A stretch of 64,000 nucleotides of DNA from Mycobacteroides franklinii (GTDB lineage Bacteria > Actinomycetota > Actinomycetes > Mycobacteriales > Mycobacteriaceae). Location of the stretch: NCBI RefSeq assembly GCF_002013895.1, contig NZ_MAFQ01000011.1, positions 62,001 to 126,000 of the forward strand, written 5' to 3'. Positions 8,626 to 16,950 of this stretch are shown here, piece after piece (position 1 is the first letter of the stretch; each line of letters opens with the position of its first letter). The position numbers and the translations under genes are program-made. The notes under the pieces were generated by a model. The model worked only from the letters and a program-made list of their open reading frames with translations. It was not told the origin of the DNA and did no database searches.

Positions 8626-10176
8626 ATGACTGATGTTCTCCCCGCGAACGGCTCGTCCGCGAAAAACCCGTTGCGGGACAAGCGCGATAAGCGATTACCC
8701 CGCATTGCGGGACCCTGCTCGCTGGTGATTTTCGGCGTCACCGGCGATCTGGCCCGTAAGAAGCTGATGCCGGCCATCTACGACCTGGCGAATCGGGGGC
8801 TCTTGCCTCCGTCGTTCGCCTTGGTTGGATTCGCCCGCCGGGACTGGGCCAACGAGGACTTCGGGCAGATCGTGCTCGACGCCGTCAAGGCACACTCGCG
8901 CACGCCGTTCCGTCAGCATGTGTGGGATCGCCTTGCCGAGGGAATCCGTTTTGTGCAAGGCAGTTTCGACGACGACGCGGCCTTCGAACAGCTCAAGAAG
9001 ACGCTGCAGACACTCGACGAGGAGCGCGGCACCGGCGGCAATCACGCCTTCTATCTGTCGATTCCGCCGAAGGCCTTCCCCACGGTCTGCGAGCAGCTGT
9101 CCAAGTCCGGCCTCGCACAGCCAGTAGACGGGGCCTGGCGCCGGGTGGTGATCGAGAAACCCTTCGGCCATGACCTCACGAGCGCCCGCGAGCTGAACGC
9201 GGTGGTCAACGAGGTGTTCCCCGAGGAGTCGGTCTTCCGCATCGACCACTACCTCGGCAAGGAGACAGTGCAGAACATTTTGGCGTTGCGTTTCGCGAAC
9301 CAGTTGTTTGACCCCATCTGGAACGCACACTTCGTCGACCACGTGCAGATCACCATGGCCGAAGACATCGGGCTGGGTGGGCGCGCAGGCTATTACGACG
9401 GCATCGGAGCAGCCCGCGATGTCATCCAGAACCATCTGCTGCAGCTGCTGGCCTTCACCGCGATGGAGGAGCCCATCAACTTCTCCCCCGCCGAGCTGCA
9501 GGCCGAGAAAATCAAGGTGCTCTCGGCCACGCGACTGGCCGAACCGCTCGCCGAAACCACCGCCCGCGGCCAGTATGGACCGGGATGGCAAGGCAGCCAG
9601 CAGGTTCCGGGCCTCTTAGAGGAGGAAGGTTTCTCCAAGACCTCCACCACTGAGACCTTCGCAGCCATCACCCTGGAGGTCGACAGCCGGCGCTGGGCGG
9701 GGGTCCCGTTCTACCTGCGCACCGGAAAGCGGTTGGGCCGCAGGGTCACGGAGATCGCGTTGGTGTTCAAGCGGGCGCCGCATCTGCCCTTCGACTCCAC
9801 GATGACCGAGGAGCTCGGCGCCAATGCGCTGGTCATCCGGGTCCAGCCCGACGAGGGCGTCACACTGCGGTTCGGCTCGAAGGTACCCGGTACCGCCATG
9901 GAGGTGCGGGACGTCAACATGGACTTCTCGTACGAACAGGCCTTCACCGAGGAGTCACCGGAGGCCTACGAGCGGTTGATCCTCGACGTGCTGTTGGGAG
10001 AACCGTCGCTGTTCCCGGTCAACGCCGAAGTCGAATTGTCCTGGCGGATACTGGATCCCGCGCTGGACTTCTGGGCATCGGAAGGCAAACCGGACACGTA
10101 CGAATCGGGTACCTGGGGGCCGCAGTCGGCCGTGGAAATGCTGGCCCGCAGTGGCCGGGAATGGAGGCGGCCATGA
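8626..10176 (+). CDS. zwf: glucose-6-phosphate 1-dehydrogenase
   Basis: Oxidises glucose 6-phosphate to 6-phosphogluconolactone with NADP+ and opens the oxidative pentose phosphate branch. The 516-aa protein has the N-terminal Rossmann motif GVTGDLARKKLMPA (about 35) and the active-site block RIDHYLGKE with its catalytic His (about 206). The ATG at 8626 follows a GAAAGG ribosome site. The stop overlaps the next gene as ATGA, so it is translationally coupled to opcA, whose product is known in actinobacteria as an assembly or allosteric factor for this enzyme. Confidence 0.95.
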   Translation: MTDVLPANGSSAKNPLRDKRDKRLPRIAGPCSLVIFGVTGDLARKKLMPAIYDLANRGLLPPSFALVGFARRDWANEDFGQIVLDAVKAHSRTPFRQHVWDRLAEGIRFVQGSFDDDAAFEQLKKTLQTLDEERGTGGNHAFYLSIPPKAFPTVCEQLSKSGLAQPVDGAWRRVVIEKPFGHDLTSARELNAVVNEVFPEESVFRIDHYLGKETVQNILALRFANQLFDPIWNAHFVDHVQITMAEDIGLGGRAGYYDGIGAARDVIQNHLLQLLAFTAMEEPINFSPAELQAEKIKVLSATRLAEPLAETTARGQYGPGWQGSQQVPGLLEEEGFSKTSTTETFAAITLEVDSRRWAGVPFYLRTGKRLGRRVTEIALVFKRAPHLPFDSTMTEELGANALVIRVQPDEGVTLRFGSKVPGTAMEVRDVNMDFSYEQAFTEESPEAYERLILDVLLGEPSLFPVNAEVELSWRILDPALDFWASEGKPDTYESGTWGPQSAVEMLARSGREWRRP

Positions 10177-11081
10177 TCATCGACCTACCCAACACCACCA
10201 CCAACGATGTCAACAAGAAGCTGGTGGAGCTACGCGAGACCGGCGGCGCCGTCACCATGGCCCGCGTGCTGACCCTCGTCGTCATCACCGATGCCGGGGA
10301 CAACGTCGAAGAGGTGATCGAGGCCGCCAACGGCGCCAGCCATGAGCATCCGTGCCGGGTGATCGTGCTGGAACGCAATCCCCTTGCCCCGGATACCGGA
10401 TTGAGCGCACAGATCCGTGTCGGCGGCGATGCCGGGGCCGGGGAGGTCGTCGTGTTGCGGCTGCGTGGTCCGCTCGCCGCCCACGAGCACAGTGTGGTGA
10501 TTCCGTTTCTGCTGCCCGATACCCCGGTGGTGGCGTGGTGGCCCAACCAGGCTCCTGCCATTCCCGCGAAAGATCCGCTGGGCCGTTTGGCGATTCGCCG
10601 GATCACCGATGCCACGACCGCACCGGATCCCCTGAACGCCATCAAGAACCGCCTCACCGGCTACACCCCGGGCGACACCGACCTGTCATGGAGCCGCATC
10701 ACCTACTGGCGGGCCTTGCTCGCCTCGGCGCTGGATCAGCCCCCCTACGAGGGCATCAATTCGGCGGTGGTATCCGGCCTGGCCACCGAACCGGCGTTGG
10801 ATGTCACCGCGGGATGGCTGGCCTCACGCATCAACGGCCCCGTCACCCGGCTGGTCGGCGACCTGAAGGTAGAGCTACACCGGGATAGCGAGATCGTTAC
10901 GCTGAGCCGTCCGCAGACCGGAGCCATCGCAACGTTGGCCCGCACCGGACGCCCGTCGGCATCACTTCCGTTGCCGCGCAGGGAGACACGAGATTGTTTG
11001 GCCGAGGATCTGCGCCGCCTCGATCCAGACGAGATCTACCGCACGGCGCTTGAGGGAATCGCGAAGGTGCAATACGTATGA
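10173..11081 (+). CDS. opcA: glucose-6-phosphate dehydrogenase assembly protein OpcA
   Basis: A 302-aa OpcA-family protein, known in cyanobacteria and actinobacteria to help assemble or regulate G6PDH. Visible blocks include the N-terminal MARVLTLVVIT strand, HPCRVIVLERNP, and VVAWWPNQAPA (about 125) with its paired Trp. It is coupled to zwf by an ATGA overlap at 10173-10176 and to pgl by ATGA at 11078-11081, which fits a role in one enzyme complex. No catalytic motif is seen, as expected. Confidence 0.92.
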   Translation: MIIDLPNTTTNDVNKKLVELRETGGAVTMARVLTLVVITDAGDNVEEVIEAANGASHEHPCRVIVLERNPLAPDTGLSAQIRVGGDAGAGEVVVLRLRGPLAAHEHSVVIPFLLPDTPVVAWWPNQAPAIPAKDPLGRLAIRRITDATTAPDPLNAIKNRLTGYTPGDTDLSWSRITYWRALLASALDQPPYEGINSAVVSGLATEPALDVTAGWLASRINGPVTRLVGDLKVELHRDSEIVTLSRPQTGAIATLARTGRPSASLPLPRRETRDCLAEDLRRLDPDEIYRTALEGIAKVQYV

Positions 11082-11821
11082 GTGAGACGATCATCGAAAA
11101 GTATGCGGACACTGACGCTTTGGTGGCCGCAGCCGGTGATCGGCTGGCATTGGCGATCGCCGGTGCCCTCACCGAACGCGGTAAGGCGATGATCGTGCTG
11201 ACCGGCGGCGGTACCGGCATTGCCCTGCTCAAGCATTTGCGTGATGTCGCCAGCGATCTCGACTGGGACAATGTCCACGTGTTCTGGGGCGATGACCGGT
11301 ACGTTCCCAAGACCGATCCAGAACGAAACGCCTGGCAGGCGTGGGAGGCCCTGCTGGAGCACGTGGACTTCCCGCTGCGCAACATGCATGCCATGCCCAA
11401 CAGCGAAAGCGAGTACGGCACCGACCTGGACGCGGCCGCCCTCGCGTACGAACAGCTGCTGGCGGCCAATGCCGAACCCGGCCAGGACTGCCCCGCCTTC
11501 GATGTCCACCTGTTGGGCATGGGCGGTGAGGGCCACATCAATTCGTTGTTCCCGCATACCGACGCCGTCAAGGAGACGCAGCGTCTTGTGGTGGCAGTTC
11601 CTGACTCCCCCAAGCCGCCGCCGCAGCGGATCACGTTGACATTGCCTGCTATTCAGCGTTCCCGTGAGGTGTGGCTGGTTGTGTCCGGCGAAGCCAAGGC
11701 CGAGGCGGTGGCCGCGGCCATCGGCGGCGCCGACCCGATCGACGTACCCGCGGCCGGCGCCCGAGGCATCGAGCGCACGGTGTGGCTGCTCGATGACGCA
11801 GCAGCAAGCCAGTTGGACTAG
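11078..11821 (+). CDS. pgl: 6-phosphogluconolactonase
   Basis: Hydrolyses 6-phosphogluconolactone to 6-phosphogluconate, the second step after Zwf. The 247-aa protein has the sugar-phosphate isomerase-like fold signatures LTGGGTGIALLKHL (about 47), VFWGDDRYVP (about 68) and LLGMGGEGHINSLFPH (about 145). It starts in an ATGA overlap with opcA and closes the five-gene pentose phosphate operon. Gnd is not in this window. Confidence 0.94.
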   Translation: MSETIIEKYADTDALVAAAGDRLALAIAGALTERGKAMIVLTGGGTGIALLKHLRDVASDLDWDNVHVFWGDDRYVPKTDPERNAWQAWEALLEHVDFPLRNMHAMPNSESEYGTDLDAAALAYEQLLAANAEPGQDCPAFDVHLLGMGGEGHINSLFPHTDAVKETQRLVVAVPDSPKPPPQRITLTLPAIQRSREVWLVVSGEAKAEAVAAAIGGADPIDVPAAGARGIERTVWLLDDAAASQLD

Positions 11822-11948
11822 CCCGGGCGACCACACTCGCTGATCGCCCCTCCGCGGAGCAGCCCGCACCGCGCTGAATGCCGGTCCCAGGAGTGCCGTA
11901 AGCACGCCCACAGCAGATTTCGCGTCCTCAAATCACCGCAACAGGGTA

Positions 11949-11978
11949 TTGACCTGCCGAAGCCGGGCGGCATATATT
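11949..11978 (+). promoter_or_regulatory. sigma-70-like promoter upstream of the NorE/NorF-like operon
   Basis: TTGACC at 11949-11954 and TATATT at 11973-11978, separated by 18 nt, give a good vegetative-type promoter about 110 nt before the 12096 gene. It is the clearest -35/-10 pair in the window. Confidence 0.5.
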
Positions 11979-12095
11979 ACCGGTTGTTCAATTCGCTGTC
12001 GCTCCGACGGCGCATTGCGGGCACGGACGCCATCACCGGATCATGCCGGGTCAACAACCGCGCCCATCGCGGCTACCTGGTGAGGAGTTCGACGG

Positions 12096-12827
12096 ATGCA
12101 AAACCGGATACTGGAGCGCGCGAGCGCCTGGTCTGGCCTCGTTTACCTGTTTCTATTCGGCACGGGCTGGCTGTTCGTCGCACGTTTCATGCCACCGATT
12201 CCTCCCACTGCCGGGCCCGCGGAAGTGGCGTCCCAGTTCGAGCAGCGGCATGTCTGGCTGATGTTGGCGGCAGTGCTGATGATGTGTTCTACGTTTGCCC
12301 TGTTCCCGGTCTCGGCACTATTGATAATGATCGCGCGCAGGATCGAGCGCCACGTTGGCATGGTGACCGTGATGATGGGTCTGACTCTGGCGACGTACCT
12401 GGTGATGAACTTCTACACGCCGTTCTCGTTCGCCATGGCGGCCTTTCGAACAGAGCGCGACCCGGCGCTTGTGCAGTACGCGAGCGATTACGGTTTTCTC
12501 CAGTTCATCGGCGGCATCCCGATGTTTCTGATGGTCTGGGTGCTGACCGCGTACGCCGTCCTCGTACTGAGCCCTCGCCATGATCCCATTGTCCCCCGCT
12601 GGTTCGGATACCTGAACCTGTGGATCGCAATCCTTTATCTGCCTGAGCTTTTGGTGTTCTTCTTCCATACCGGCCCGTTCGCGTGGAACGGTGTCGTGGG
12701 ATTCTGGATTCCCGCGATCCTCTTCATCATCTATTTCGCCGTCTCGCCGGTAATCCTGGTCCCCGCGGTACGGAGGCTGGCGTCCGAGTCGGCAGGAATT
12801 GGCCCGGCTGCGGAATACGCTTCGTGA
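12096..12827 (+). CDS. polytopic membrane protein of unknown function
   Basis: A 243-aa protein with about six hydrophobic segments (for example LVYLFLFGTGWLFVARF at 15-31 and FWIPAILFIIYFAVSPVIL near 205-223). The hydrophilic loop with GPAEVASQFEQRH follows the first helix. I do not recognise a family motif. A GAGGAG ribosome site lies 8-9 nt before the ATG. Its stop codon overlaps the GTG of the COX3-like gene, so it is coupled to an oxidase-accessory-type pair and may be the third member of that membrane complex; this is inference. Confidence 0.72.
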   Translation: MQNRILERASAWSGLVYLFLFGTGWLFVARFMPPIPPTAGPAEVASQFEQRHVWLMLAAVLMMCSTFALFPVSALLIMIARRIERHVGMVTVMMGLTLATYLVMNFYTPFSFAMAAFRTERDPALVQYASDYGFLQFIGGIPMFLMVWVLTAYAVLVLSPRHDPIVPRWFGYLNLWIAILYLPELLVFFFHTGPFAWNGVVGFWIPAILFIIYFAVSPVILVPAVRRLASESAGIGPAAEYAS

Positions 12828-13423
12828 CCGTCGAGACCGATCCGCGGGCGTCCACCCACCGGCGCCGCACCGCGGGCCACGTACCCGGCGAAGCCGAACT
12901 GTGGATCTTCGTCTTGGGAGACCTCACCGTATTCGGCGTCTTCTTCACGATCTGGGGATGGAACTATGCCCAGAATCCCGCACTGTTCGAACTCGGCCGC
13001 GCGAGCATGTCGCAATCAATCGGACTGGCCGAAACCCTCACCCTCATAAGCAGTTCCGCTGCGGTGGTGATCGCCCTCACTCATGCACGATGGGAACAAT
13101 GGTCCCGCGCGTATCGCAGTTATCTGGCCGCGATCGGATTCGGCGCCGTATTCGTGATCTTGAAAGCCATTGAATACAGTCGCCACCTGAGCGTCGGCTC
13201 CCATGCGCTTGCGGGCGAGTTCTTCATGTACTACTTCGTTTTCACCGGAATCCACCTGCTACATGTGCTGGTGGGCCTGCTCGGCTTGAGCGCCGCCGCG
13301 CGATCGATGCGCCCCCATGCGCCGCGTCGTTACGGTACTGCCCTGCTGGAACGGATCGGCGTGTATTGGCACATGGTGGATGTGCTGTGGGTCGTGCTGT
13401 TCTCGTTGATCTACCTGATCTAG
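12824..13423 (+). CDS. cytochrome c oxidase subunit III / NorE-like protein
   Basis: A 199-aa membrane protein of the heme-copper oxidase subunit III superfamily, with five helices as in NorE-type proteins. Conserved blocks are GEAELWIFVLGDL near the N-terminus, YFVFTGIHLLHVLVGL (about 145-160) and YWHMVDVLWVVLFSLIYL at the C-terminus. The start is GTG 12824 in a GTGA overlap with the previous gene, because the long upstream extension of the frame lies inside that gene. No catalytic subunit I or NorB is nearby, so the oxidase or reductase served is unknown. Confidence 0.8.
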   Translation: MTVETDPRASTHRRRTAGHVPGEAELWIFVLGDLTVFGVFFTIWGWNYAQNPALFELGRASMSQSIGLAETLTLISSSAAVVIALTHARWEQWSRAYRSYLAAIGFGAVFVILKAIEYSRHLSVGSHALAGEFFMYYFVFTGIHLLHVLVGLLGLSAAARSMRPHAPRRYGTALLERIGVYWHMVDVLWVVLFSLIYLI

Positions 13424-13437
13424 ATAGTGAGCAACCA

Positions 13438-13719
13438 ATGATCATCTCTACGCTTACGACACGTATGCGCGGCGTCACACTGCCCACCTGGTTGATATTG
13501 GCGGGCTGCACCGTGCTGTCGTGGTCCGAAAGTCCCGCGGGCCGTCCTTCGACTTTGGTGATTCTGATCGTGCTGTCGCTTACCGCAATCAAGGTGGCGC
13601 TGATCATCGCGTCCTACATGGAGATCAGCCGTGCCCCGCGGTGGCTGCAAACATTGTGTGCCGCCTGGGGAATCGTCGTCTTCGGAATCCTGACGTACAC
13701 CCTGTGCGCGGCGATCTAG
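13438..13719 (+). CDS. COX4/NorF-like small membrane protein
   Basis: A 93-aa protein with three hydrophobic helices and the pattern of prokaryotic cytochrome c oxidase subunit IV or NorF proteins, notably LTAIKVALIIASYMEISRAP (helix 2 and its following loop). The ATG at 13438 lies 14 nt after the NorE-like gene. NorE and NorF are typically paired, and their roles are accessory to assembly or stability of nitric oxide reductase or oxidase. The stop overlaps the convergent WXG-like gene by 4 bp (CTAG). Confidence 0.72.
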   Translation: MIISTLTTRMRGVTLPTWLILAGCTVLSWSESPAGRPSTLVILIVLSLTAIKVALIIASYMEISRAPRWLQTLCAAWGIVVFGILTYTLCAAI

Positions 13720-14480
13720 CTCTCGTTCCCCTGGCCCGCCGCGAACAGCGCATCAGGATCGACGGAAAGACCATGTTCGGTCGGTGCCGTGGCCGGCTGT
13801 GAGTGACTGACCGCAGCCACCGGAACCGGAGCGGCAACTGCGGGCCCGGGCGCCGGGGTGCGCAGGCGCTCTACGTTGATCGCGAACTCGGCGACGCCGT
13901 CCCGGATCGCGGCGGCGTGCTCGTCAAGACGGTCAAGGAGCTGAGAGAGCGTGCGCCCCATCTTGTTTCCGAGTTCGGAGGCGTCGGCCACGACGGAAGC
14001 GATCGTGGTTGCGACGCTGCCGCCCTGGGTGATGGGCGATGCCGCACGAGCTGCGGTGAACTCGGTGATGACGTCATCGACGTAACCTTCAACCCACTGC
14101 CCGAGCATGCTTCGAGTGTGGGTGACCAGATCCGTCACCACGTTGATGCGTTGATTGATGTTCGCCGCGACAAGACGCAGCTCCTGCAGAGCATCGTCGA
14201 TCGGACCAGATGCTTCTCTGAATCCTGTTGCCGCCGCGCCACTGTGGCCGTCGCCGAGCGCACTGAGAACAGCGGAGAGTTCCTGCTGGACGTTGGTGAC
14301 GTCGGCGATGCAGTATCGCCAGAAGGTTGCTTCGACAGAAGCAGCGGCCGGATCACCGCGTAACGCATCCAGTGGCTCTTCGAGGAACTGCACATGCTCA
14401 ACCACGAAGCCCAACCCGGCGTCGTACAGGCGAGTGAGCGGTTTCAGCTCGGCATCAAGGGTGTCCACCGAACCCTTCAC
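13716..14480 (-). CDS. WXG-like type VII secretion-associated protein without toxin domain
   Basis: A helical, mostly soluble 254-aa protein of the kind seen at the N-terminus of mycobacterial type VII effector or toxin carriers: a leading helical part with FWRYCIADV, then GDGHSGAAATGF where the usual WXG turn reads HSG, then long amphipathic helices (about 90-200) and an Ala/Pro-rich tail. The chain stops at that tail, so the C-terminal toxin domain common in such proteins is missing. The start is uncertain: GTG 14480 or TTG 14483; both overlap the upstream EspC-like gene. Third gene of a trio. Function is inferred from fold pattern and context. Confidence 0.6.
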   Translation of the reverse strand: MKGSVDTLDAELKPLTRLYDAGLGFVVEHVQFLEEPLDALRGDPAAASVEATFWRYCIADVTNVQQELSAVLSALGDGHSGAAATGFREASGPIDDALQELRLVAANINQRINVVTDLVTHTRSMLGQWVEGYVDDVITEFTAARAASPITQGGSVATTIASVVADASELGNKMGRTLSQLLDRLDEHAAAIRDGVAEFAINVERLRTPAPGPAVAAPVPVAAVSHSQPATAPTEHGLSVDPDALFAAGQGNES

Positions 14481-14790
14481 CAATCTTCGTCATTGCGGCG
14501 ACCGCCTGATCCTCGTTCTCGGCGATCCGCCGGGCCTGATCGTGCAGACGCTGCCCCGTCTCCACGATGACGTCGCCAAGAGTCCGGATCGCATCGGTCA
14601 GCTGGTCAACGCTCCCCCGCACCGACGTCACGAAATCCGACGAGACCGCCCCCAGATCTCGCTCACCGAGCCCCTCTCCGTGATGATCGAGCAGGAACCG
14701 CACCGATTCTCCGGCGCTTTCCAGATTCGCCGCCTCACGCAACACCACATCGCGGTCAAACCGGAGAGTTCCACTCGTCTCATCGCTCAT
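14455..14790 (-). CDS. EspC-like / ESX secretion-associated small protein
   Basis: A 111-aa helical protein resembling the EspC family of ESX secretion-associated proteins: two amphipathic helices (about 12-35 and 45-95) around a turn with GERDLGAVSSDF, and no membrane segment. EspC-like proteins are small partners or substrates of type VII secretion. It starts in an ATGA overlap with the YbaB-like gene and overlaps the WXG-like gene downstream by about 26 bp, so the three are translated together. No clear C-terminal YxxxD/E export signal is seen. Confidence 0.6.
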   Translation of the reverse strand: MSDETSGTLRFDRDVVLREAANLESAGESVRFLLDHHGEGLGERDLGAVSSDFVTSVRGSVDQLTDAIRTLGDVIVETGQRLHDQARRIAENEDQAVAAMTKIGEGFGGHP

Positions 14791-15173
14791 GAGGTCGTTC
14801 CCAGATGCTCACCCTCCCCAAGGTGCCCCCCGTCCAGGTAGCCCTTGACGTAGTCCATCGCCGGCCCGTCGCCGGTGAGGTCATGCAGTGTGCTGTGTAT
14901 CTGGCTGGCGGCATTGACCTGCGCCGCGGCAATCGTCTTGGTGATGATGGCCGACAGGTCCCTCGCATCCATCGACAGCGTCGATTCATCCAGGTCCAGT
15001 GCCTCGATGCGGCCCCCCGACCCGACGGTCACCGCTACCCCCACGTCATCCTTCGCATGGCCGCGGACCAACCCCACGGTCTGCTGCACATACTGGGCAC
15101 GTTGCCCAAGAACCTCCAGGCGATCCTGATACTCACGAATCCATTGGCGGGGGTCACCACGGCATTCCGACAT
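14787..15173 (-). CDS. YbaB/EbfC family protein
   Basis: A 128-aa protein with the YbaB/EbfC pattern: an N-terminal coiled helix (QDRLEVLGQRAQYVQQTV), then the strand block VAVTVGSGGRIEALDLDE, then a helix with DLSAIITKTIAAAQVNA. Members bind DNA as dimers; in mycobacteria some (EspL-like) are encoded with type VII secretion genes and act as chaperones or regulators. ATG 15173 has AAGGAG 9 nt upstream, so it is preferred to the longer open frame. First gene of the trio. Confidence 0.72.
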   Translation of the reverse strand: MSECRGDPRQWIREYQDRLEVLGQRAQYVQQTVGLVRGHAKDDVGVAVTVGSGGRIEALDLDESTLSMDARDLSAIITKTIAAAQVNAASQIHSTLHDLTGDGPAMDYVKGYLDGGHLGEGEHLGTTS

Positions 15174-15379
15174 GACGAGGGGCTCCTTTCCGGGGACACG
15201 ATCGGTGAAACGGGAACGTCCCCTCCGCGTCCCCGGTCCACCAATCGCTGATGGCATCTGTCGACTTCTGTGCCATACATAGAGATTGATGGGTCGAGGA
15301 CGTGAATCGGTTCCATGAATTTTGAAGAAATTTCTCGGCAAATGAATGAAACATCAATTACCTGCAAGAACAGCCGCCA

Positions 15380-15420
15380 CAGAGACAAAACAGCGGACTA
15401 CCTGTGCAGTAGTCCGCTGT
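15380..15420 (-). terminator. Rho-independent terminator after secG
   Basis: A perfect 12-bp stem (15390-15401 with 15409-15420) and a 7-nt loop are followed on the minus strand by TTTTGTCTCT. It lies 18 nt past the secG stop. Rho-independent terminators of this quality are uncommon in mycobacteria. Confidence 0.75.
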
Positions 15421-15437
15421 GGTGAAACGTTCTGACG

Positions 15438-15674
15438 CTATCCGCCGAGCTTGATCTGCAGCCCGACACCGATGATCGAGATCACCCAAATGGCGGTCAC
15501 GAAGTAGGTGAGCCGGTCCAGGTTCTTCTCCACCACGGTCGAACCGGAGAGGCTGGACTGAACACCGCCACCGAACAGCGTGGACAGACCGCCACCCTTC
15601 GCGCGGTGCAACAGCACCAGCAGGACCACCAGCAAGCTCGTGATCACCAGGACGATCTGCAACGCCAATTCCAT
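15438..15674 (-). CDS. secG: preprotein translocase subunit SecG
   Basis: The small SecYEG subunit, 78 aa, with two membrane helices (about 3-22 and 55-75) linked by the conserved cytoplasmic loop HRAKGGGLSTLFGGG. It aids SecA-driven protein export. The start ATG 15674 has a TANNNT box 7 nt upstream. In M. tuberculosis secG lies close after tpi; here a metallopeptidase and a DUF2207 gene lie between them. Confidence 0.92.
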   Translation of the reverse strand: MELALQIVLVITSLLVVLLVLLHRAKGGGLSTLFGGGVQSSLSGSTVVEKNLDRLTYFVTAIWVISIIGVGLQIKLGG

Positions 15675-15681
15675 GGGGGCT

Positions 15682-15687
15682 AGCCTA
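15682..15687 (-). promoter_or_regulatory. -10 box of leaderless secG promoter
   Basis: TAGGCT on the minus strand lies 7 nt before the secG ATG. secG therefore has its own promoter, apart from gap-pgk-tpiA. Confidence 0.55.
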
Positions 15688-15732
15688 CCGGCTCCCCGCC
15701 GGTCAACCGCGCAGGGATATCACGGCGCCGGG

Positions 15733-16890
15733 TCAGCTCACCTGGTCGCTCGGCGACATCCAGGTGTTGCACTCCCAATTGCGGTTCTTCATCGCCCCGT
15801 GCCACCACCAATCAGAACCGTGCTGGAAGGTGCCGTGATCACGTGGATCCCCCGGACGGTCACCCCGATACTGATCGGCGCCGGCCCGCTGGTACTCGTC
15901 CTCGGTGATCGTCCCCCCGCGCCGAGACCCCACAAACATTCCGGAAAAGCACTGAGCCTGCAGTTCCAACCGTCGAGACAGCTCCAGGCCCGCCGGCGAA
16001 TCAATTCCCGCCGCTCTGCGCCGGCGCCACTGCTCGCCCATCATCCCGCTCAACTCCTGCCCGTGATGTGCGTATTCGTGGGCGTAGGCGGCCAAATAGG
16101 GACCATCGTGATTTCCATACCTGCCCGGCGACAGCGCCACAATCGACATGTAGATGGTGTTGTTCGACGAGCAGTAAAAACCCGCCGAACCGCCCGGTTC
16201 GAAGGAGTTACCCCCGCAGGGTGAGTCGACGTAGTCACCCTGCGCCACCACGAGGCCCGGCGGTGACCACGGCAGCGTGAGTGCGTCGAGCTGCCGCCGC
16301 CACTCCACGTCCAGACAGGCACGCAATTCCCCGTAGAACACCTCACCCTGGGCGGCATTCTGCGGCCATGTGCTGGTCGAGCACGGCGCGTTGGTGAATC
16401 CCGCGTCCCGGTCCCGGAACAGCGGGTGATCGCCGAGCGCAAACACCGGCTGCGCGGGCGGAGGCAGCGGTGGCGCCGACTCCGTCGGCGCCACGGTGGG
16501 ACTGGTCTGCGATGGGGTCCACGCGGATACGCCGCGAGGTGTGGTCGCGGGATATTGCCATGTCGCGGTGGCCCGCACCGGTTGGCGTCTCCCGGAACCC
16601 GAATGGAGAGCCCAGACCACCGCCGTTCCCAGCATCAAGACCGCGACCAACACGAAGGCAGCGCCGCCGATAACCAGACCGCGATACGAGCGGCACCGCT
16701 CCTTCGGACGCTGCCCGTACGCAACAGGCGGCAGATACACCGGACGCACCGGCGGCGCTGGATATCCGGGCGGCGGACGCCAACCTCGTGGAGGTGGCGT
16801 CAGCCGGGTACGGGCGGGCGGTGGCAATGGCGCGGCCCAGGCCGGTACCGGCCTGGGTTGGTAGTACGGCTGCGGCCCCACGTCGTTCAC
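15733..16890 (-). CDS. membrane-anchored neutral zinc metallopeptidase
   Basis: A 385-aa protein with a Pro-rich cytoplasmic N-terminus (1-65), one membrane helix (LVIGGAAFVLVAVLMLGTAV, about 72-91), a Ser/Thr/Pro-rich linker and an exported catalytic domain. The zinc site HEYAHHGQ (HExxH, about 270) and downstream Cys residues match the YpfJ-type neutral zinc metallopeptidase family. Six or more Cys in the exported part suggest disulfides. The GTG start lies after a G-rich ribosome site. It diverges from the DUF2207 gene. Substrate unknown. Confidence 0.82.
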   Translation of the reverse strand: MNDVGPQPYYQPRPVPAWAAPLPPPARTRLTPPPRGWRPPPGYPAPPVRPVYLPPVAYGQRPKERCRSYRGLVIGGAAFVLVAVLMLGTAVVWALHSGSGRRQPVRATATWQYPATTPRGVSAWTPSQTSPTVAPTESAPPLPPPAQPVFALGDHPLFRDRDAGFTNAPCSTSTWPQNAAQGEVFYGELRACLDVEWRRQLDALTLPWSPPGLVVAQGDYVDSPCGGNSFEPGGSAGFYCSSNNTIYMSIVALSPGRYGNHDGPYLAAYAHEYAHHGQELSGMMGEQWRRRRAAGIDSPAGLELSRRLELQAQCFSGMFVGSRRGGTITEDEYQRAGADQYRGDRPGDPRDHGTFQHGSDWWWHGAMKNRNWECNTWMSPSDQVS

Positions 16891-16937
16891 CCCCCGAACA
16901 CATTCTGTGAATGCGCGCCAGCATATCGACCCTGACC

Positions 16938-16943
16938 TAGGGT
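16938..16943 (+). promoter_or_regulatory. -10 box of leaderless DUF2207-gene promoter
   Basis: TAGGGT lies 7 nt before GTG 16951, which supports the GTG over the ATG nine bases further in. Confidence 0.5.
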
Positions 16944-16950
16944 TACCGCC

